From: Bradyrhizobium forestalis
GTDB lineage: Bacteria > Pseudomonadota > Alphaproteobacteria > Rhizobiales > Xanthobacteraceae
Direction of reading: 5' to 3'
Length of the DNA: 64,000 nucleotides
Assembly (NCBI RefSeq): GCF_002795245.1
Contig: NZ_PGVG01000002.1
Coordinates: 124,001 to 188,000, forward strand
Shown: positions 8,223-18,305 of the stretch, one piece after another
Layout: each line of letters begins with the position of its first letter
Position numbering within the stretch: the first letter of the stretch is position 1
The notes under the pieces: generated by a model
The model's database searches: none
Seen by the model: only the letters and a program-made list of their open reading frames with translations
Told to the model about the DNA's origin: nothing
Translations under genes and position numbers: made by a program

Positions 8223-9218
8223 CTAAGCGACCAACTCGACCGACTTTCCGGCCTCATCGATCAGATGCACGCGGTCGATGTCGACGCGCGGCAGCAACGA
8301 TCGAATCTCGTCTTCCTGCATCAGGCTGAACGCCGTCGACAAGGCGTCCGCGGCCGTCGCGCTGCGGGACACCGTCGTCACGCTGCGATAGCGCAGCGCG
8401 CAGCCGCCTGTTCGCGGATCGAACAGGTGGTTGAAGCGCGCCTTGGAATCGAACCGGAAGCCATAGCCGCCCGAGGTGGACACAGCGCGGTCGACGATCG
8501 GCAGCACCGTTTTCGTATGGTCCACGATGTCCGGATCGGCGATGCCGATCTCCCAGGGGCGTCCGTCCGGACGCGGGCCGATCGCGCGGGTCTCGCCCAT
8601 GTCGACCAGGCTGCGAGAGATGCCGTGCGCCCGCAACAGGTCGACCACCTTGTCCGTGACGTAACCTTGCGCGATCCCGTTCAAGGTGACGGCCATGCCC
8701 TTGGGCATCACGATCCGATCGCGGCTGATCGACAGCCGGCCGCTGTCGATGCGCGCGAGCGCCGCCTGGATCTCGGCTGCCGCAGGACCGGCCGGATTGG
8801 CATCGTCCTGCGCGAAGTGGCCGGCATAGAGCTCCCACAGCGGCTGCACCGTGACATCGAACACACCGCCCGTCAGCGTGGAATAATGCTGCGAGGTCGA
8901 GAGCAGATCGACCATTTCGGCGGCGGGATCGATCAGGATGCCCTTCCGGTTCAGCTCGACCAGGGCGGAGTCGTCGAGGTAAAGGCTGAACAGCCGCTCG
9001 AGCCGGCGCGCCTCGGCGCATGCCAGCGATATCAGCAGCTCGGCCCGGCGGCGGTCGTCGTGGTGGATCTCCATCGTCGCGACCGCACCCAGCATCGTGC
9101 CCCGCCAGGTGACCGGCGCGACCTCGGCACGAACGGGACGTCCGAGGGACAGGGAGCCGAGCCCCGCCGCCGCGGCGCTGATCCGGATGAAGCGTCGTCG
9201 CGTCAGCGCCTGTGTCAT
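8223..9218 (-). CDS. nosX: NosX, ApbE-type FAD:protein FMN transferase for NosR
   Basis: Periplasmic flavin transferase of 331 residues that covalently attaches FMN to the Ser/Thr acceptor of NosR. The N-terminus has a twin-arginine signal (TRRRFIRISAAAAGLG). ApbE landmarks are present: GTMLGAVATMEIH near residue 40, GGVFDVTVQPLWELY, LNGIAQGYVTDKVVDLLRAHG, VDMGETRAIG, and the metal-binding region ending SRSATAADALSTAFSLM. It is the last gene of the nos operon and overlaps nosL by 4 bp. Its presence fits the FMN acceptor motif seen in NosR. Confidence 0.95.
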   Translation of the reverse strand: MTQALTRRRFIRISAAAAGLGSLSLGRPVRAEVAPVTWRGTMLGAVATMEIHHDDRRRAELLISLACAEARRLERLFSLYLDDSALVELNRKGILIDPAAEMVDLLSTSQHYSTLTGGVFDVTVQPLWELYAGHFAQDDANPAGPAAAEIQAALARIDSGRLSISRDRIVMPKGMAVTLNGIAQGYVTDKVVDLLRAHGISRSLVDMGETRAIGPRPDGRPWEIGIADPDIVDHTKTVLPIVDRAVSTSGGYGFRFDSKARFNHLFDPRTGGCALRYRSVTTVSRSATAADALSTAFSLMQEDEIRSLLPRVDIDRVHLIDEAGKSVELVA

Positions 9219-9787
9219 GGCGTTCTCCTCGACCGGTCGCCCGGCGGGCCTTCAGTCGCTTCGTCGGACGCAGCGCCGCCGGCGACATTCGCCGATGTCA
9301 GGACATAATCGCGGGGCACCTCGTCGAAGCCGACGATCCTGCCCCCGTTTTCACCGGCGAACTTCTCCGCCGCCGCCCGGTCCGAGAACGGAACGGCCTC
9401 GTCCCCGCCCATGCCGCTCTTGACCCGGCTCTCGATCACGAACAACGCCTTGCGCGCCTCGACCCAGTTGTCGGCCCCGGGCTTGTCCCAGTTCGGTGTG
9501 TTGCCCATGTCGGACACGTAGATCGCCTGAATGTCTTTGGGCTCGTCCGGCAGCATGGTGAAGGCGATCGTGTCGCGTACGGACGAGAACCAGACCGGCT
9601 GAATGAGGCTCACGGCGAAGATCTGGCCCTTCGGCCCCGGGTGCTCGAGCACGTTCATGCCGCAGTAATGGCCGATGTCCTCCGCCGTCATCCGATGCGG
9701 CGGCGGGATCTTCGCAACCTGCTTCTCGTTGCAGCCCGCGAGCGCCAGCGGCAGCAGCAAGGCGCAGGCGATAGCCAGCCGCCTCAT
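9215..9787 (-). CDS. nosL: NosL, copper chaperone lipoprotein
   Basis: Outer-leaflet or periplasmic lipoprotein of 190 residues that delivers Cu(I) for assembly of the CuZ site of nitrous oxide reductase. The signal peptide ends in a lipobox (LALAGC, Cys near residue 19). The mature protein has the conserved HYCGMNVLEHPGPKGQIF segment, with Cys, Met and nearby His as likely copper ligands. The C-terminal 30 residues are disordered and charged. It overlaps nosY upstream and nosX downstream by 4 bp each, so translation is coupled. Confidence 0.95.
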   Translation of the reverse strand: MRRLAIACALLLPLALAGCNEKQVAKIPPPHRMTAEDIGHYCGMNVLEHPGPKGQIFAVSLIQPVWFSSVRDTIAFTMLPDEPKDIQAIYVSDMGNTPNWDKPGADNWVEARKALFVIESRVKSGMGGDEAVPFSDRAAAEKFAGENGGRIVGFDEVPRDYVLTSANVAGGAASDEATEGPPGDRSRRTP

Positions 9788-10611
9788 AGCTCCCTCCGCG
9801 AGAAGGCGAGCGCGGCCAGCCCCAGCGGCAGCAGCGTCCAGCAGAGCAGGGCGGTCAGAAGGACCGGCACGGTCAGCGACGTGCTTTGAGCAAGGCCGGC
9901 CATGCCGGCAAAGGTGCTGACATTGGCGAACCCCGTCAGGTTGATCAGCCGGTAAGCGTCGGTCGGGTTCGACAGCAGCAGGGCGTTGAGCACGGTCGCC
10001 GAGATGCTGCGTCCCTGGTCGAGCGCAAGCACGCCCAGCAGCGCCATGTCATAGATCAGCACCAGCAGCAGCCATAGCCCGATGCAGATGCCTGCTGCCG
10101 TTCCGCGGTCGCGCACGAGCGCGCTGACCAGATAGCCAATGGCGACGAACGCAGCTCCGAACAGCACCGAGGAGCCGACCATCGCTGCAAAGGCCAGGAG
10201 ACTATCGCTGTCGATGTCGCTGCCCGTCGCTGCCAGCGCTCCGACGGCCGCGCCATAGCCGAGGCAGGTCGCAAAGCCGAGGACGGCGAGGTGCCCCAGG
10301 AACTTGCCGAGCAGCACCTGCCAGCGCGCGACCGGATAGCTCAGCAGCAACAGCATCGTCCCTCGCTCCATCTCGCCGACGATGGCGTCGTGGGAGATCA
10401 GAAGCGCAATGAGCGGGACGAGAAAGATCGTCAGGCTCGACAGGCTGACGATGACCACGTCCAGCGCGCGGACGCCGACGTTCCCGGTTGGCGCGCTGCC
10501 GAGAAAGGTCAGTGACAAAGCGAGCCCTGCGAGCAGGAGCGTTGCCGCCAGCACCCAGCGATTGCGGATGGCCTGGTGGATTTCCTTGGCGACAATGATC
10601 AGGACGTTCAT
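9784..10611 (-). CDS. nosY: NosY, ABC transporter permease for CuZ maturation
   Basis: Inner-membrane permease of 275 residues with six hydrophobic segments, beginning with the cytoplasmic MNVLIIVAKEIHQAIRNRWVL coupling helix. NosY dimerises and works with the NosF ATPase and the periplasmic NosD to pass energy to copper/sulfide loading of NosZ. The ERGTMLLLLSYPVARWQ loop is typical of ABC-2 permeases of this group. It overlaps nosF and nosL by 4 bp on each side. Confidence 0.95.
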   Translation of the reverse strand: MNVLIIVAKEIHQAIRNRWVLAATLLLAGLALSLTFLGSAPTGNVGVRALDVVIVSLSSLTIFLVPLIALLISHDAIVGEMERGTMLLLLSYPVARWQVLLGKFLGHLAVLGFATCLGYGAAVGALAATGSDIDSDSLLAFAAMVGSSVLFGAAFVAIGYLVSALVRDRGTAAGICIGLWLLLVLIYDMALLGVLALDQGRSISATVLNALLLSNPTDAYRLINLTGFANVSTFAGMAGLAQSTSLTVPVLLTALLCWTLLPLGLAALAFSRREL

Positions 10612-11528
10612 GGCGCCTGCTCCGATTGCCGAAGGAAGTGAGCGTAGAGCTCGTCGAGGGTCGGAGGGACCACGTCGACGTCCTCGACAGAATTGCCGGC
10701 GGCGGTGGCGCGATGCAGAAGCTCGAGCTTGCGCTCCGGCGCGGCGTCGATCTCGACGATGTGGCCGTTCAAACGGCGGCAGGTCGCGTCCTTGGGCGCC
10801 CAGCCCGGCATCTCGCTCGGAGCGAGCCCCGCGACCCTGAGGCGGATCCTGGTGGGTAGCCGGGCAAGGCGACGCAGCTCGTCGATCGATCCATCCGCGA
10901 CCTTGATGCCGCGGTTCATGATGATCACCCGGCCGGCGCGTTCCTCGAGCTCGGTCAGCGCGTGCGACGACAGCAGCACGGTCGCGCCCCCGGCGGCGAG
11001 CCGCGCGATGATGTCGTAAAAGGTCTGCCGCAGCTCCGGATCGAGACCGGTGGTCGGCTCATCCAGCAGCAGCACGCGCGGCTGACCCAGCAGCGCCTGC
11101 GCGAGCCCGAGCCGCTGGCGCATGCCTTTCGAATATGTGCTGACCCGGCGGCGGCTGGCGGCGCCCAGGCCGACGGCGTCGAGCAGCTCCAGGGCCTTGG
11201 CGACCGGCTCCCGCTTCAGCCTGGCGTAGAAGGCCTGCGTCTCGCGGCCGGTCAGGGCAGGGTCGAAGGAGACGTTCTCGGGCAGGTAGCCGAGCTGTCG
11301 TCGGCCCGCGAACTCGCCGGCGGCGGGATTGTCTCCAAGAACCTCGATGGAGCCGCTGGTCGGCCGGATCAAGCCGAGCATGAGCTTCATCAGCGTGGTC
11401 TTGCCGGCGCCGTTGTGGCCGATCAAGGCGACCAGCTCGCCTTGGCCAAGTGTGAACGAGGCATCGCACACGGCCTTGACCTGGCCATATGCCTTGCTGA
11501 CGTCGCTGACGCGTACCGTGCCGGTCAT
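10608..11528 (-). CDS. nosF: NosF, ABC transporter ATP-binding protein
   Basis: Cytoplasmic ATPase of the NosDFY complex, 306 residues. It has Walker A GHNGAGKTT, signature region YSKGMRQRLGLAQAL, Walker B VLLLDEPTTGLD and switch SSHALTE. The frame stays open well upstream into nosD. I chose the ATG at 11526-11528 because it gives the family N-terminus (MTGTVRVSDVSKAYG), overlaps the nosD stop in an ATGA arrangement, and repeats the coupling pattern of the rest of the operon. No metal-binding motif is evident, so it presumably powers NosY/NosD. Confidence 0.95.
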   Translation of the reverse strand: MTGTVRVSDVSKAYGQVKAVCDASFTLGQGELVALIGHNGAGKTTLMKLMLGLIRPTSGSIEVLGDNPAAGEFAGRRQLGYLPENVSFDPALTGRETQAFYARLKREPVAKALELLDAVGLGAASRRRVSTYSKGMRQRLGLAQALLGQPRVLLLDEPTTGLDPELRQTFYDIIARLAAGGATVLLSSHALTELEERAGRVIIMNRGIKVADGSIDELRRLARLPTRIRLRVAGLAPSEMPGWAPKDATCRRLNGHIVEIDAAPERKLELLHRATAAGNSVEDVDVVPPTLDELYAHFLRQSEQAP

Positions 11529-12883
11529 CGCGTTTCCTTCGAGGCGCGGCTCTTCGGTGGCGCCACCAGCGGATGGCTGTCGACCACGCCGCCCGGCAGC
11601 AGTGCCGGAAACTGTGCTTGCGCCCAGCGGATCACCTGGACGGCAGGGCTGTTGATCAGGACCTTCGCAGCGGGCGCCGTCCACAGCACACGATCGATCA
11701 GGTCGTTCGGCCGGTACGCCGTGTCGGCTACTCCATCCCCGTTCAGGTCGAACGCGGGGTTGTCGCTCCAGTAATTGCCGCGCCCCCCGATCGACCAGTC
11801 CAGATGCCGGGTGCCGACATATTTCACCTGGTTGGCGTTGCCGACGAAGGCATTGCCCGTGATTTCGTTGCCTTCGGAGCCGGCCGTGAAGTGGACGCCG
11901 ATGGCGCAGCGTTCGAACCAGTTGTTGCGGAACTTGTTGTGATTGGTGTTGTAGATGAATACGCATTTCTCCGGGCCGGTCCCGAGCGTGCTCTCCCGCT
12001 TCGGCTGCGGCAGCATGCCTCGCTCGTCGTCCGGACCATCCTCCGTCTTCTGCATTATCGGGGTCAGCGGGCCGCCCGTGACCCGGTTGCCTTCGATCTG
12101 GGCGTAGTTCGCGTAATTGAAGAGAAGTCCATAGTCGCGATCGCGATCGGAGCTGTTGCCGCGGATCACCAGGCGGTTCGAATACATGATCGCGTAACCG
12201 ACATGGTTGCCGATCGAAACGTTGCCGCTGACTTCGCTGTCGTTGGTGTACATGTAGTGGACCGCGAAGCGAACCTGCTCGAAGCGGTTGTCGACGAAGC
12301 GATCCTTGCTGCTGGAGATCGAGAAGATGCCGTCGCGACCGTAGCGGAACGTGTTGTTCGCGATGGTGACGTCGGGCGCATTCCACAGCGAGACGCCGTT
12401 GCCCGCCTCGCTGAGACGGCCACCGCGTAGTCCCTCGACCTCGTTGCGGGCGACCCGGGAGCCCCGAGCGCCGTGCACGTAGATTCCGAACAGGTTTCCC
12501 ACCAGCCGGTTGTCCTCGATCGTCGCGCGCTCGGCGGTCTTCTGCAGGAAGATCCCGGAATTCATCGCCTGCAGATCACGGCCGGACCCGCGAATGGTCA
12601 CGCCGCGGATGGTGACGTCGGGCGCGCTGACGGTGATGACGTTGTCGGCGCCGTCGCCGTCGAGCACCGCGCCCTCGGTCCCGACCAGCTGCAGGGGGCG
12701 GTCGATCCGGATCGAGCCGTGATAGTCACCCGGTGCAAGCTTGACGACATCGCCAGCGCGCGCGCCATCCAGCAACGCCTGCAACGGCTGCCCAGGCGCA
12801 GCCGTCAAGGTCTCCGCTTCGGCGAAGCCGGACATTCCGGCGGCGACCAGCGCCGCCGGAAACATGCGTGACAGGAGACCCAC
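11525..12883 (-). CDS. nosD: NosD, periplasmic right-handed beta-helix maturation protein
   Basis: Periplasmic protein of 452 residues needed for CuZ assembly in N2O reductase. It has a Sec signal (LLSRMFPAALVAAGMSGFAEA) followed by a parallel beta-helix (CASH domain, PbH1 repeats) with many N-x-G/N-N-x-F turns, such as NRLVGNLFGIYVHG, ANNTFRYGRDGIF and GNAFVGNANQV. The C-terminal WTAPAAKVLINSPAVQVIRWAQ region is characteristic of NosD. It starts 12 bp after nosZ and overlaps nosF by 4 bp. Confidence 0.95.
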   Translation of the reverse strand: MGLLSRMFPAALVAAGMSGFAEAETLTAAPGQPLQALLDGARAGDVVKLAPGDYHGSIRIDRPLQLVGTEGAVLDGDGADNVITVSAPDVTIRGVTIRGSGRDLQAMNSGIFLQKTAERATIEDNRLVGNLFGIYVHGARGSRVARNEVEGLRGGRLSEAGNGVSLWNAPDVTIANNTFRYGRDGIFSISSSKDRFVDNRFEQVRFAVHYMYTNDSEVSGNVSIGNHVGYAIMYSNRLVIRGNSSDRDRDYGLLFNYANYAQIEGNRVTGGPLTPIMQKTEDGPDDERGMLPQPKRESTLGTGPEKCVFIYNTNHNKFRNNWFERCAIGVHFTAGSEGNEITGNAFVGNANQVKYVGTRHLDWSIGGRGNYWSDNPAFDLNGDGVADTAYRPNDLIDRVLWTAPAAKVLINSPAVQVIRWAQAQFPALLPGGVVDSHPLVAPPKSRASKETR

Positions 12884-12895
12884 GAGTCGCTCCGA

Positions 12896-14839
12896 TCACA
12901 CCAACTTCGGTTCGACGAACATCCGGCCCTTCATCTCCATATGCATGGCGTGGCAGAACCAGGAGCAGTAGTACCAGTAGACGCCCGGCTTGTCGGCCGT
13001 GAAGGTCACCGACGAGGTGGCCATCGGTCCGATCTCCATGTTGATGCCGTAATTGACGATACAGAAGCCGTGCGTCAGGTCTTCCACCGCATCGATATTG
13101 GTGATGAAGACGGTCACTTCGTCACCTTGCTTGACCTGGAACTGGTCGAGGCCATAGGCCGGCGCGGTCGACGTCATGTAGACCCGCACCTTGTTGCCGT
13201 CGCGAATGACCTTCGAATCCGCCTCGAGGTTGATGCCGTCGGCCTTGGCCTGCTTGACCGCATCCGCAAACATCGGATCCGCGCGGTCCCAGATCGAGAT
13301 CGGATTGATCTTGGAGCGGTGGACGATGGTGGCGTCATGCGGCTCGGCGAAGCTCGGACCGTCATGCACCAGCTTCATCTGATCGCCCGAAATGTCGATC
13401 AGCTGATCGTTCTCGGGCTTGAGCGGGCCGACGTTGAGGAAACGGTCCTTCGAGAACTTGTTCAGCGAGATGAGCCATTTTCCATCGGCCTCCTTGGTCT
13501 GTCCCATCGAAGTATGGTTGTGGCCCGGCTGATAGTGCACGTCGAGCTTCTGAAGGATGGGATTGACCTTCTCACCCTTGAAGGCCCGCTTGGCGAGATC
13601 GATGTTCCACTTGCAGACTTGGCTGTCGAGGAACAGGGTCGTATAGGCGTTGCCCTTGCCGTCGTAAGCGGTATGCAGCGGGCCGAGGCCGAGCTCCGGT
13701 TCTGCGACGACGACGTCGCGCGGTTTGATCTTGTCATCGAACAATTGGTCGAACAGGCGCACGTCCATCACGGTCACGGTGGGCGAAAGCTTTCCGGCCG
13801 CCACGACGTGGATGCCGTCCGGGGCCGTGTTCATGCCGTGCGGGTTGTTCGAGACCGGAACGTAGCGGGTGTAGGGCGATCCCTTGCGGCCGTCGAGCAC
13901 GGGCACGCCGTTCATCTCCTTGAAGTCGCCCTTCTTCACGGCCTCCTCGATCCGCTTAAGGTTGAAGATGACGACCCAGTCCTGCTCGCTGGCGGTCATT
14001 TCCGCGAGAGTGACGCCTTCCTCACCGTTGTAGCAGGTCGCAAAGCAATACTTGCCCTGGTAGTCGGCGTCGACATTGTCGAGGTTGCCGCTGACGATCA
14101 CCTGCCAGGCCACCTTCATCGTGTCGCCGTCGATCGCACTGAAGATGGAGCGATACTGTTTGGGATCGTTGAGGACCTTGCCGTCGTTGGGCAGGGGCAC
14201 CCCATCCTCGCCGTTCGCGAACACATAACCGGTGCGTGGATACTTCTGCAGGCGCAAACCGTGGACGGTATGCTGGTTCGGCAGTTCGACGATCTTGTCG
14301 CACTTCATGATGTCGAGCCGCACCCGCGCGACGCGGCTGTTGGCCTTGTCGTTCATGAAGGCATAGCGACCGTCATAGGTGCCCTCCGTGAACGAAATGT
14401 GCGGGTGGTGGAGGTCGCCGTTCAGGTAGGTGCCACCGCGGTTCTTGAGGAATTCGCGGGTGGCGGGCTGCATCCCTTCTGTCAGAACCTTGATGCTTTC
14501 ATTGGTCTGCCCCCAGCCGGTCGCACTGCAGCGGTTGAACACCGGCACGCGCATCAGCTCGCGCATCGAGGGCAGGCCGACGACTCGCATCTCACCGGAT
14601 TGGCCGCTCGAGAAGAACACGTAATATTCGTCGAGCTCACCGGGCGCCACTTCGGTCTTCTGCACCGCCGGCCGGGCCGCCGGCGCTTTCGGAGCAGCGG
14701 TCTTGGTCTGCGCGTCTGCGGACGAGACGAAGCCGTCCTTCATCACGGCTCCGCCGGCAAGGCCCACGCCCGCCGCGGCCGCTGTCGTTCCCAGCACTGT
14801 TCGTCGGCTGACGCCCTTGGTCTTTTCGTTCTCGCTCAT
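12896..14839 (-). CDS. nosZ: nitrous oxide reductase NosZ (clade I, Tat-exported)
   Basis: Periplasmic multicopper enzyme of 647 residues that reduces N2O to N2 in the last step of denitrification. The N-terminus has a twin-arginine signal ([17 protein letters not shown]), marking a clade I enzyme. A seven-bladed propeller carries the CuZ histidines, including [10 protein letters not shown] and the later HNTAPDG-like and GHNHTSMGQ regions. The C-terminal cupredoxin domain holds CuA ligands C625, C629, H633 and M636 in the C-x3-C-x3-H-x2-M pattern. An excellent ribosome site (GGAGG, 5 nt before ATG) precedes it. It lies 22 bp after nosR. Confidence 0.97.
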   Translation of the reverse strand: MSENEKTKGVSRRTVLGTTAAAAGVGLAGGAVMKDGFVSSADAQTKTAAPKAPAARPAVQKTEVAPGELDEYYVFFSSGQSGEMRVVGLPSMRELMRVPVFNRCSATGWGQTNESIKVLTEGMQPATREFLKNRGGTYLNGDLHHPHISFTEGTYDGRYAFMNDKANSRVARVRLDIMKCDKIVELPNQHTVHGLRLQKYPRTGYVFANGEDGVPLPNDGKVLNDPKQYRSIFSAIDGDTMKVAWQVIVSGNLDNVDADYQGKYCFATCYNGEEGVTLAEMTASEQDWVVIFNLKRIEEAVKKGDFKEMNGVPVLDGRKGSPYTRYVPVSNNPHGMNTAPDGIHVVAAGKLSPTVTVMDVRLFDQLFDDKIKPRDVVVAEPELGLGPLHTAYDGKGNAYTTLFLDSQVCKWNIDLAKRAFKGEKVNPILQKLDVHYQPGHNHTSMGQTKEADGKWLISLNKFSKDRFLNVGPLKPENDQLIDISGDQMKLVHDGPSFAEPHDATIVHRSKINPISIWDRADPMFADAVKQAKADGINLEADSKVIRDGNKVRVYMTSTAPAYGLDQFQVKQGDEVTVFITNIDAVEDLTHGFCIVNYGINMEIGPMATSSVTFTADKPGVYWYYCSWFCHAMHMEMKGRMFVEPKLV

Positions 14840-14861
14840 GATTACCTCCTCGGCTTGCGGT

Positions 14862-17171
14862 TCAGTTTGGTGGTGGAGAGATGGCGGCTGCGGCCCCGAC
14901 AGGCTTGCCGCCGGCGGTGATGACGGTCGCAGGACCCTTGCCGCCAGCCTTGCCGCCCGAGCGCATCGAGGGCGAGGACATGGCCGCGAACTTCTCGCGT
15001 TTGAGCCGCACCTGAATCATGTGCGGGCAGCGGTGATCGTCGTAATAGAGTTCCTGGCAGTGCATGCAGTAGATGCACTCATTGACGTTGATGTGCCCCT
15101 CGGGGTGGATCGACTGCACCGGGCATTCCTTGGCGCAGCGCTGGCAGGGTGACCCGCATTCTTCCCAGCGGCGGAGCCATTCGAACGTCCTCATGCGGCC
15201 GGGAATTGCAAGCGCCGCGCCGAGCGGACAGAGGTAGCGGCAGAAGAAGCGCTCGATGAAGAGGCCGATGACGAGCAGGGCGACTGCGTAGGCCACGAAT
15301 GGCCAGCCCCGCGAAAACTTCAGGATGATCGCCGTCTTGAACGGTTCGACCTCGGCATATCGCTCGGCCATGTCGACCGAGTAGAGCGACAGGCCGAACA
15401 GTCCGAGAAAGATGATGTACTTGATCGGCCACAGCCGCTCATGCAGTCCCCATGGCACTGTTATTTGTGGCACCTTCAGCCATTTCGCGGCCGTGTTGGT
15501 GAGCTCCTGCAATGCGCCAAAGGGACACAGCCAGCCGCAGAACGGGCCCCGGCCCCAGAACAAAAGCCCGCCGGCCGTCGCGGCCCACAGGATGAAGATC
15601 AGGGGAGCGGCCAGGAAGAACTCCCAGCGGAAGCCCGTCACCAGCGCATTGGTGAAGGTGACGACATTGACGACGGAGAGTTGCGCGTTGGCGTACCAGC
15701 CGAGCCAGACCAGAACGAAGGCGAGATAGCCTCGTCGCACCCAGGTGTATAAGACGGGCCGGCGCACCAGCAGGTTCTGAAAGAAGAAGATGCCGGTGAG
15801 GGCGGCCAGCATGAAAGCGGTGATGCCGATCGAGACCGTGCTCGACCGCCAGATCCGTATCCAAAGCGGCTCATCTGTCTCCGCTGGCGGCGCAGCCGCA
15901 GCTTTTGTCTGCGAGGGCGGGGGCGCCGCGCTCTCCGGCACCGTCACCGTGCGCTGCTCGCGGCGTATGTAGCCGTCGGGCAGGGCGTAGTTGAGGTCGA
16001 AGGTCAGGAACGCCTTGTCGCGGCCGCCGAGGCTCCGTTGCACCAGCAGCTGAAGCTGCCACGGCTGCGTCGGATCCAGGGTGAATTCGGGCGGCGTGAC
16101 GAACAGCCCGATTTCCTTGAACTCCGGCGCGCCGACCGCCTCCAGCGCACCAAGCCGGGTGTGGTTGCGATCGCGGAAGCGGGTGCTGTTGCCTTCCTGC
16201 AGGATCTCGATGCGATCGAAGATGCCGCCGCGCACATAGGCCGAACCCTTGAACGAGTAGGGGCCGTTGCCGGCGACGACGATCGCCTGCTGCCCGGGCT
16301 TCAGGCTGTGCTTCAGCCGTTGATAGCCGTCCTCACCGAGCAGGCTGCGGCCGATCGTGGGAGCGGTCACGAGCGCCACATAGAGATCGATGAAGCTGTC
16401 GCTCGCGTCACCTGGTTCGGGATATTGGCTCGCCGCCGCGCTGCCGGACTTCGCAAAGGCGTCGTTGATGTCGCCGATACCGAGATGAAGCCGACGTATC
16501 GAACCGTCGCCGACGAGGCTCTCCCAGTCGCGGACGTCGCTGTGCTCGAGATCGAGCGTCTTGACGACCGGGGGCAGGGCTGCCGAAGCCGCAGCGCTGT
16601 CGCCGCCACCGACGCGACCGCTCCGGATGAGCTTGGACGCCGCGCGGACGATACTGTCGCCCATCACCAGCACGGTGACGGTTGCGCCACTCACGATGTC
16701 CACCTGCGGCGGCTTCTCGCTGCCACTTGCAACCGGCTTCATGTCCTTGCCGATCAGGGAATTCACGGCAGCGACGATGCGAGCTTCCGGAATACCGACC
16801 AGCACGATCGGCTCCTTGTGATCGACGAGCTTGAGGCCGGTGATGACGCCATTCGGGTCGATGCCGGCCAGAATGTGAATCGGCTTACCGGAGTAGCCGA
16901 CTGAATTCGCGAAATCGGAGTTGAGAAAGATAAATCCCTGGCGCTGGTCGCCACGGTAGGCTGGAATGATCGGCGGATCGCCTTGAGGTGGACCAAAACG
17001 ATCCGCACCCGGGAAAAACTCGGCGGGCGCGACCTTCGGCAGGTATGTCGACAAATCACCGGCGGCGCATGCGGGCGAAATATAAGTCAGACACATCAGC
17101 AGCAAGCCTGCAAACGCTCGTGCTAGCGCTGCACGCCTCCCGGCGACGGTATCGTTCGACCGCTTCGACAT
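14862..17171 (-). CDS. nosR: NosR, flavin/iron-sulfur electron donor and regulator for N2O reduction
   Basis: Polytopic inner-membrane protein of 769 residues that feeds electrons to NosZ and is needed for nos expression. After a signal segment, a periplasmic FMN-binding domain carries the acceptor motif SGATVT (residues 161-166), the target of NosX. Several helices follow from about residue 440, with two polyferredoxin-type CxxxCP motifs ([13 protein letters not shown] and [12 protein letters not shown]). The cytoplasmic end has two [4Fe-4S] clusters ([31 protein letters not shown]). It is the first gene of the operon. The ribosome site is weak. Confidence 0.96.
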   Translation of the reverse strand: MSKRSNDTVAGRRAALARAFAGLLLMCLTYISPACAAGDLSTYLPKVAPAEFFPGADRFGPPQGDPPIIPAYRGDQRQGFIFLNSDFANSVGYSGKPIHILAGIDPNGVITGLKLVDHKEPIVLVGIPEARIVAAVNSLIGKDMKPVASGSEKPPQVDIVSGATVTVLVMGDSIVRAASKLIRSGRVGGGDSAAASAALPPVVKTLDLEHSDVRDWESLVGDGSIRRLHLGIGDINDAFAKSGSAAASQYPEPGDASDSFIDLYVALVTAPTIGRSLLGEDGYQRLKHSLKPGQQAIVVAGNGPYSFKGSAYVRGGIFDRIEILQEGNSTRFRDRNHTRLGALEAVGAPEFKEIGLFVTPPEFTLDPTQPWQLQLLVQRSLGGRDKAFLTFDLNYALPDGYIRREQRTVTVPESAAPPPSQTKAAAAPPAETDEPLWIRIWRSSTVSIGITAFMLAALTGIFFFQNLLVRRPVLYTWVRRGYLAFVLVWLGWYANAQLSVVNVVTFTNALVTGFRWEFFLAAPLIFILWAATAGGLLFWGRGPFCGWLCPFGALQELTNTAAKWLKVPQITVPWGLHERLWPIKYIIFLGLFGLSLYSVDMAERYAEVEPFKTAIILKFSRGWPFVAYAVALLVIGLFIERFFCRYLCPLGAALAIPGRMRTFEWLRRWEECGSPCQRCAKECPVQSIHPEGHINVNECIYCMHCQELYYDDHRCPHMIQVRLKREKFAAMSSPSMRSGGKAGGKGPATVITAGGKPVGAAAAISPPPN

Positions 17172-17349
17172 GTCGCTTCAAATGCGATTTGCACGACCAA
17201 CCGGGACGCGCGTGCCTTGAAATTCTTCGTCGATGATTTGTCGCCGCTGACGTGCCAAACTCATCGCGCGCAACCGCATCTGTCAAGCCCCGCGCAAGGA
17301 TTGTGTTCGCGCAGAACCAAGCCAGACGTCTGCATTTGGAGACCTTGCC
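17172..17349. promoter_or_regulatory. divergent promoter region of nosR and the ferritin-like gene
   Basis: These 178 bp separate nosR (leftward) from a di-iron protein gene (rightward) and must hold both promoters. Family knowledge says Bradyrhizobium nos genes respond to FixK2/NnrR-type (TTG-N8-CAA) and RegR regulation. I found no perfect TTG-N8-CAA. The closest is TTGTGTTCGCGCAG at 17301-17314 (5 of 6 fixed bases), 130 bp from the nosR start and 36 bp from the other start. Confidence 0.35.
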
Positions 17350-18225
17350 ATGCCATTTCTACGCACTTCATTGCTCAGTGCTGAGCCTGCGGGTGTATTG
17401 GAGTCTCTCGACGAGCTCTTTGCGCTAGCGCATGCAATGGAGCAGGAGGCCGCAAATAGGTATGATGCTCTTGCCGAAGACATGCGCGGGCAGGGCAAGA
17501 TTGATCTTGCGGACGTGTTCACGCGACTAGCTGCCGCCGAGCGCGAGCACGTGGATAGCGTCACGCAGTGGTCTCAATCGCGCCGCGGCAAGCGCCCGGA
17601 TCCCGCTCTGGTGCGCTGGGAAGCGCCCGAACCCCTCGATCCGGAATCGGCCGCTGAAGTCAAGACATCCCGCTTGATGACGCCGTATCGCGCGCTCGCC
17701 ATGGCAGTCCGCAACGAGGAACGCGCCTTCGCCTTCTGGTCCTATCTCGCAGCCTACTCGCACGATCCCGAGGTCAAGAAGGCGTCCGAGGCCATGGCCC
17801 AGGAAGAACTCGCCCATGTCGCCACTCTGCGGAAGGAGAGGCGCCGCGCCTATCATCATCAACACGACCACAGCAGCGCCGGGGCCGCCGCTGCGCCTCA
17901 GGCGCCCATCGATGCGCGAAAGCTCGAGCTTCGTCTGGCTGCGCAACTTGTCGAGCTCGAACAACGTCTGAGCGGGCCTGCTGCCGTCCGGACCCGGGAC
18001 ATTCGCCAGCAGGCAAGCGAGATGGCTGACGCCGCAGCCGGTCTGGGCAGCTTTCCGGCTTCCATGGAACAAAAGGATCCCCTGGAGATCGCCGAAGCGC
18101 TCGTGGACGGTTACCTCGACGGCGCCGAGCGTGCCGGCGACGCGGCCCTTGTCGAAAGTCTGCAGCGACTTGCCGAGCAGGCGATCTCGAGGTTGGCCTG
18201 GCTGCGCTCGCTCTTGGCGGACTAG
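17350..18225 (+). CDS. ferritin-like (rubrerythrin-type) di-iron protein
   Basis: A 291-residue soluble protein whose first 165 residues show the two-fold E...ExxH pattern of ferritin-like four-helix bundles. Helix 1 has AMEQEAANRYDAL, helix 2 AAAEREHVDSV, helix 3 RNEERAFAFWSYL and helix 4 AQEELAHVATLRKER. These supply four Glu and two His ligands for a di-iron site. There is no rubredoxin-type CxxC domain. After a His-rich linker (HHQHDHSS) comes a second helical region of unknown role. A GGAG ribosome site precedes the ATG. It shares an intergenic region with nosR, which suggests low-oxygen or NO/peroxide-related expression. Confidence 0.75.
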   Translation: MPFLRTSLLSAEPAGVLESLDELFALAHAMEQEAANRYDALAEDMRGQGKIDLADVFTRLAAAEREHVDSVTQWSQSRRGKRPDPALVRWEAPEPLDPESAAEVKTSRLMTPYRALAMAVRNEERAFAFWSYLAAYSHDPEVKKASEAMAQEELAHVATLRKERRRAYHHQHDHSSAGAAAAPQAPIDARKLELRLAAQLVELEQRLSGPAAVRTRDIRQQASEMADAAAGLGSFPASMEQKDPLEIAEALVDGYLDGAERAGDAALVESLQRLAEQAISRLAWLRSLLAD

Positions 18226-18305
18226 ATTCTTGCGGCGCCGAGTGCACGGCGGCTTCTGATCGCCTACCGAGACGCGCTAGCTGCTCCCGGCCAAGACACA
18301 ATGAT

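Noticed and set aside
12941..14920. 659-codon open frame antisense to nosZ
   Set aside because: It mirrors nosZ codon periodicity in high-GC DNA, has no ribosome site or family motifs, and nosZ is intact on the other strand.
17172..17349. canonical FNR/FixK box upstream of nosR
   Set aside because: No perfect TTG-N8-CAA was found; only one near match, reported with low confidence.
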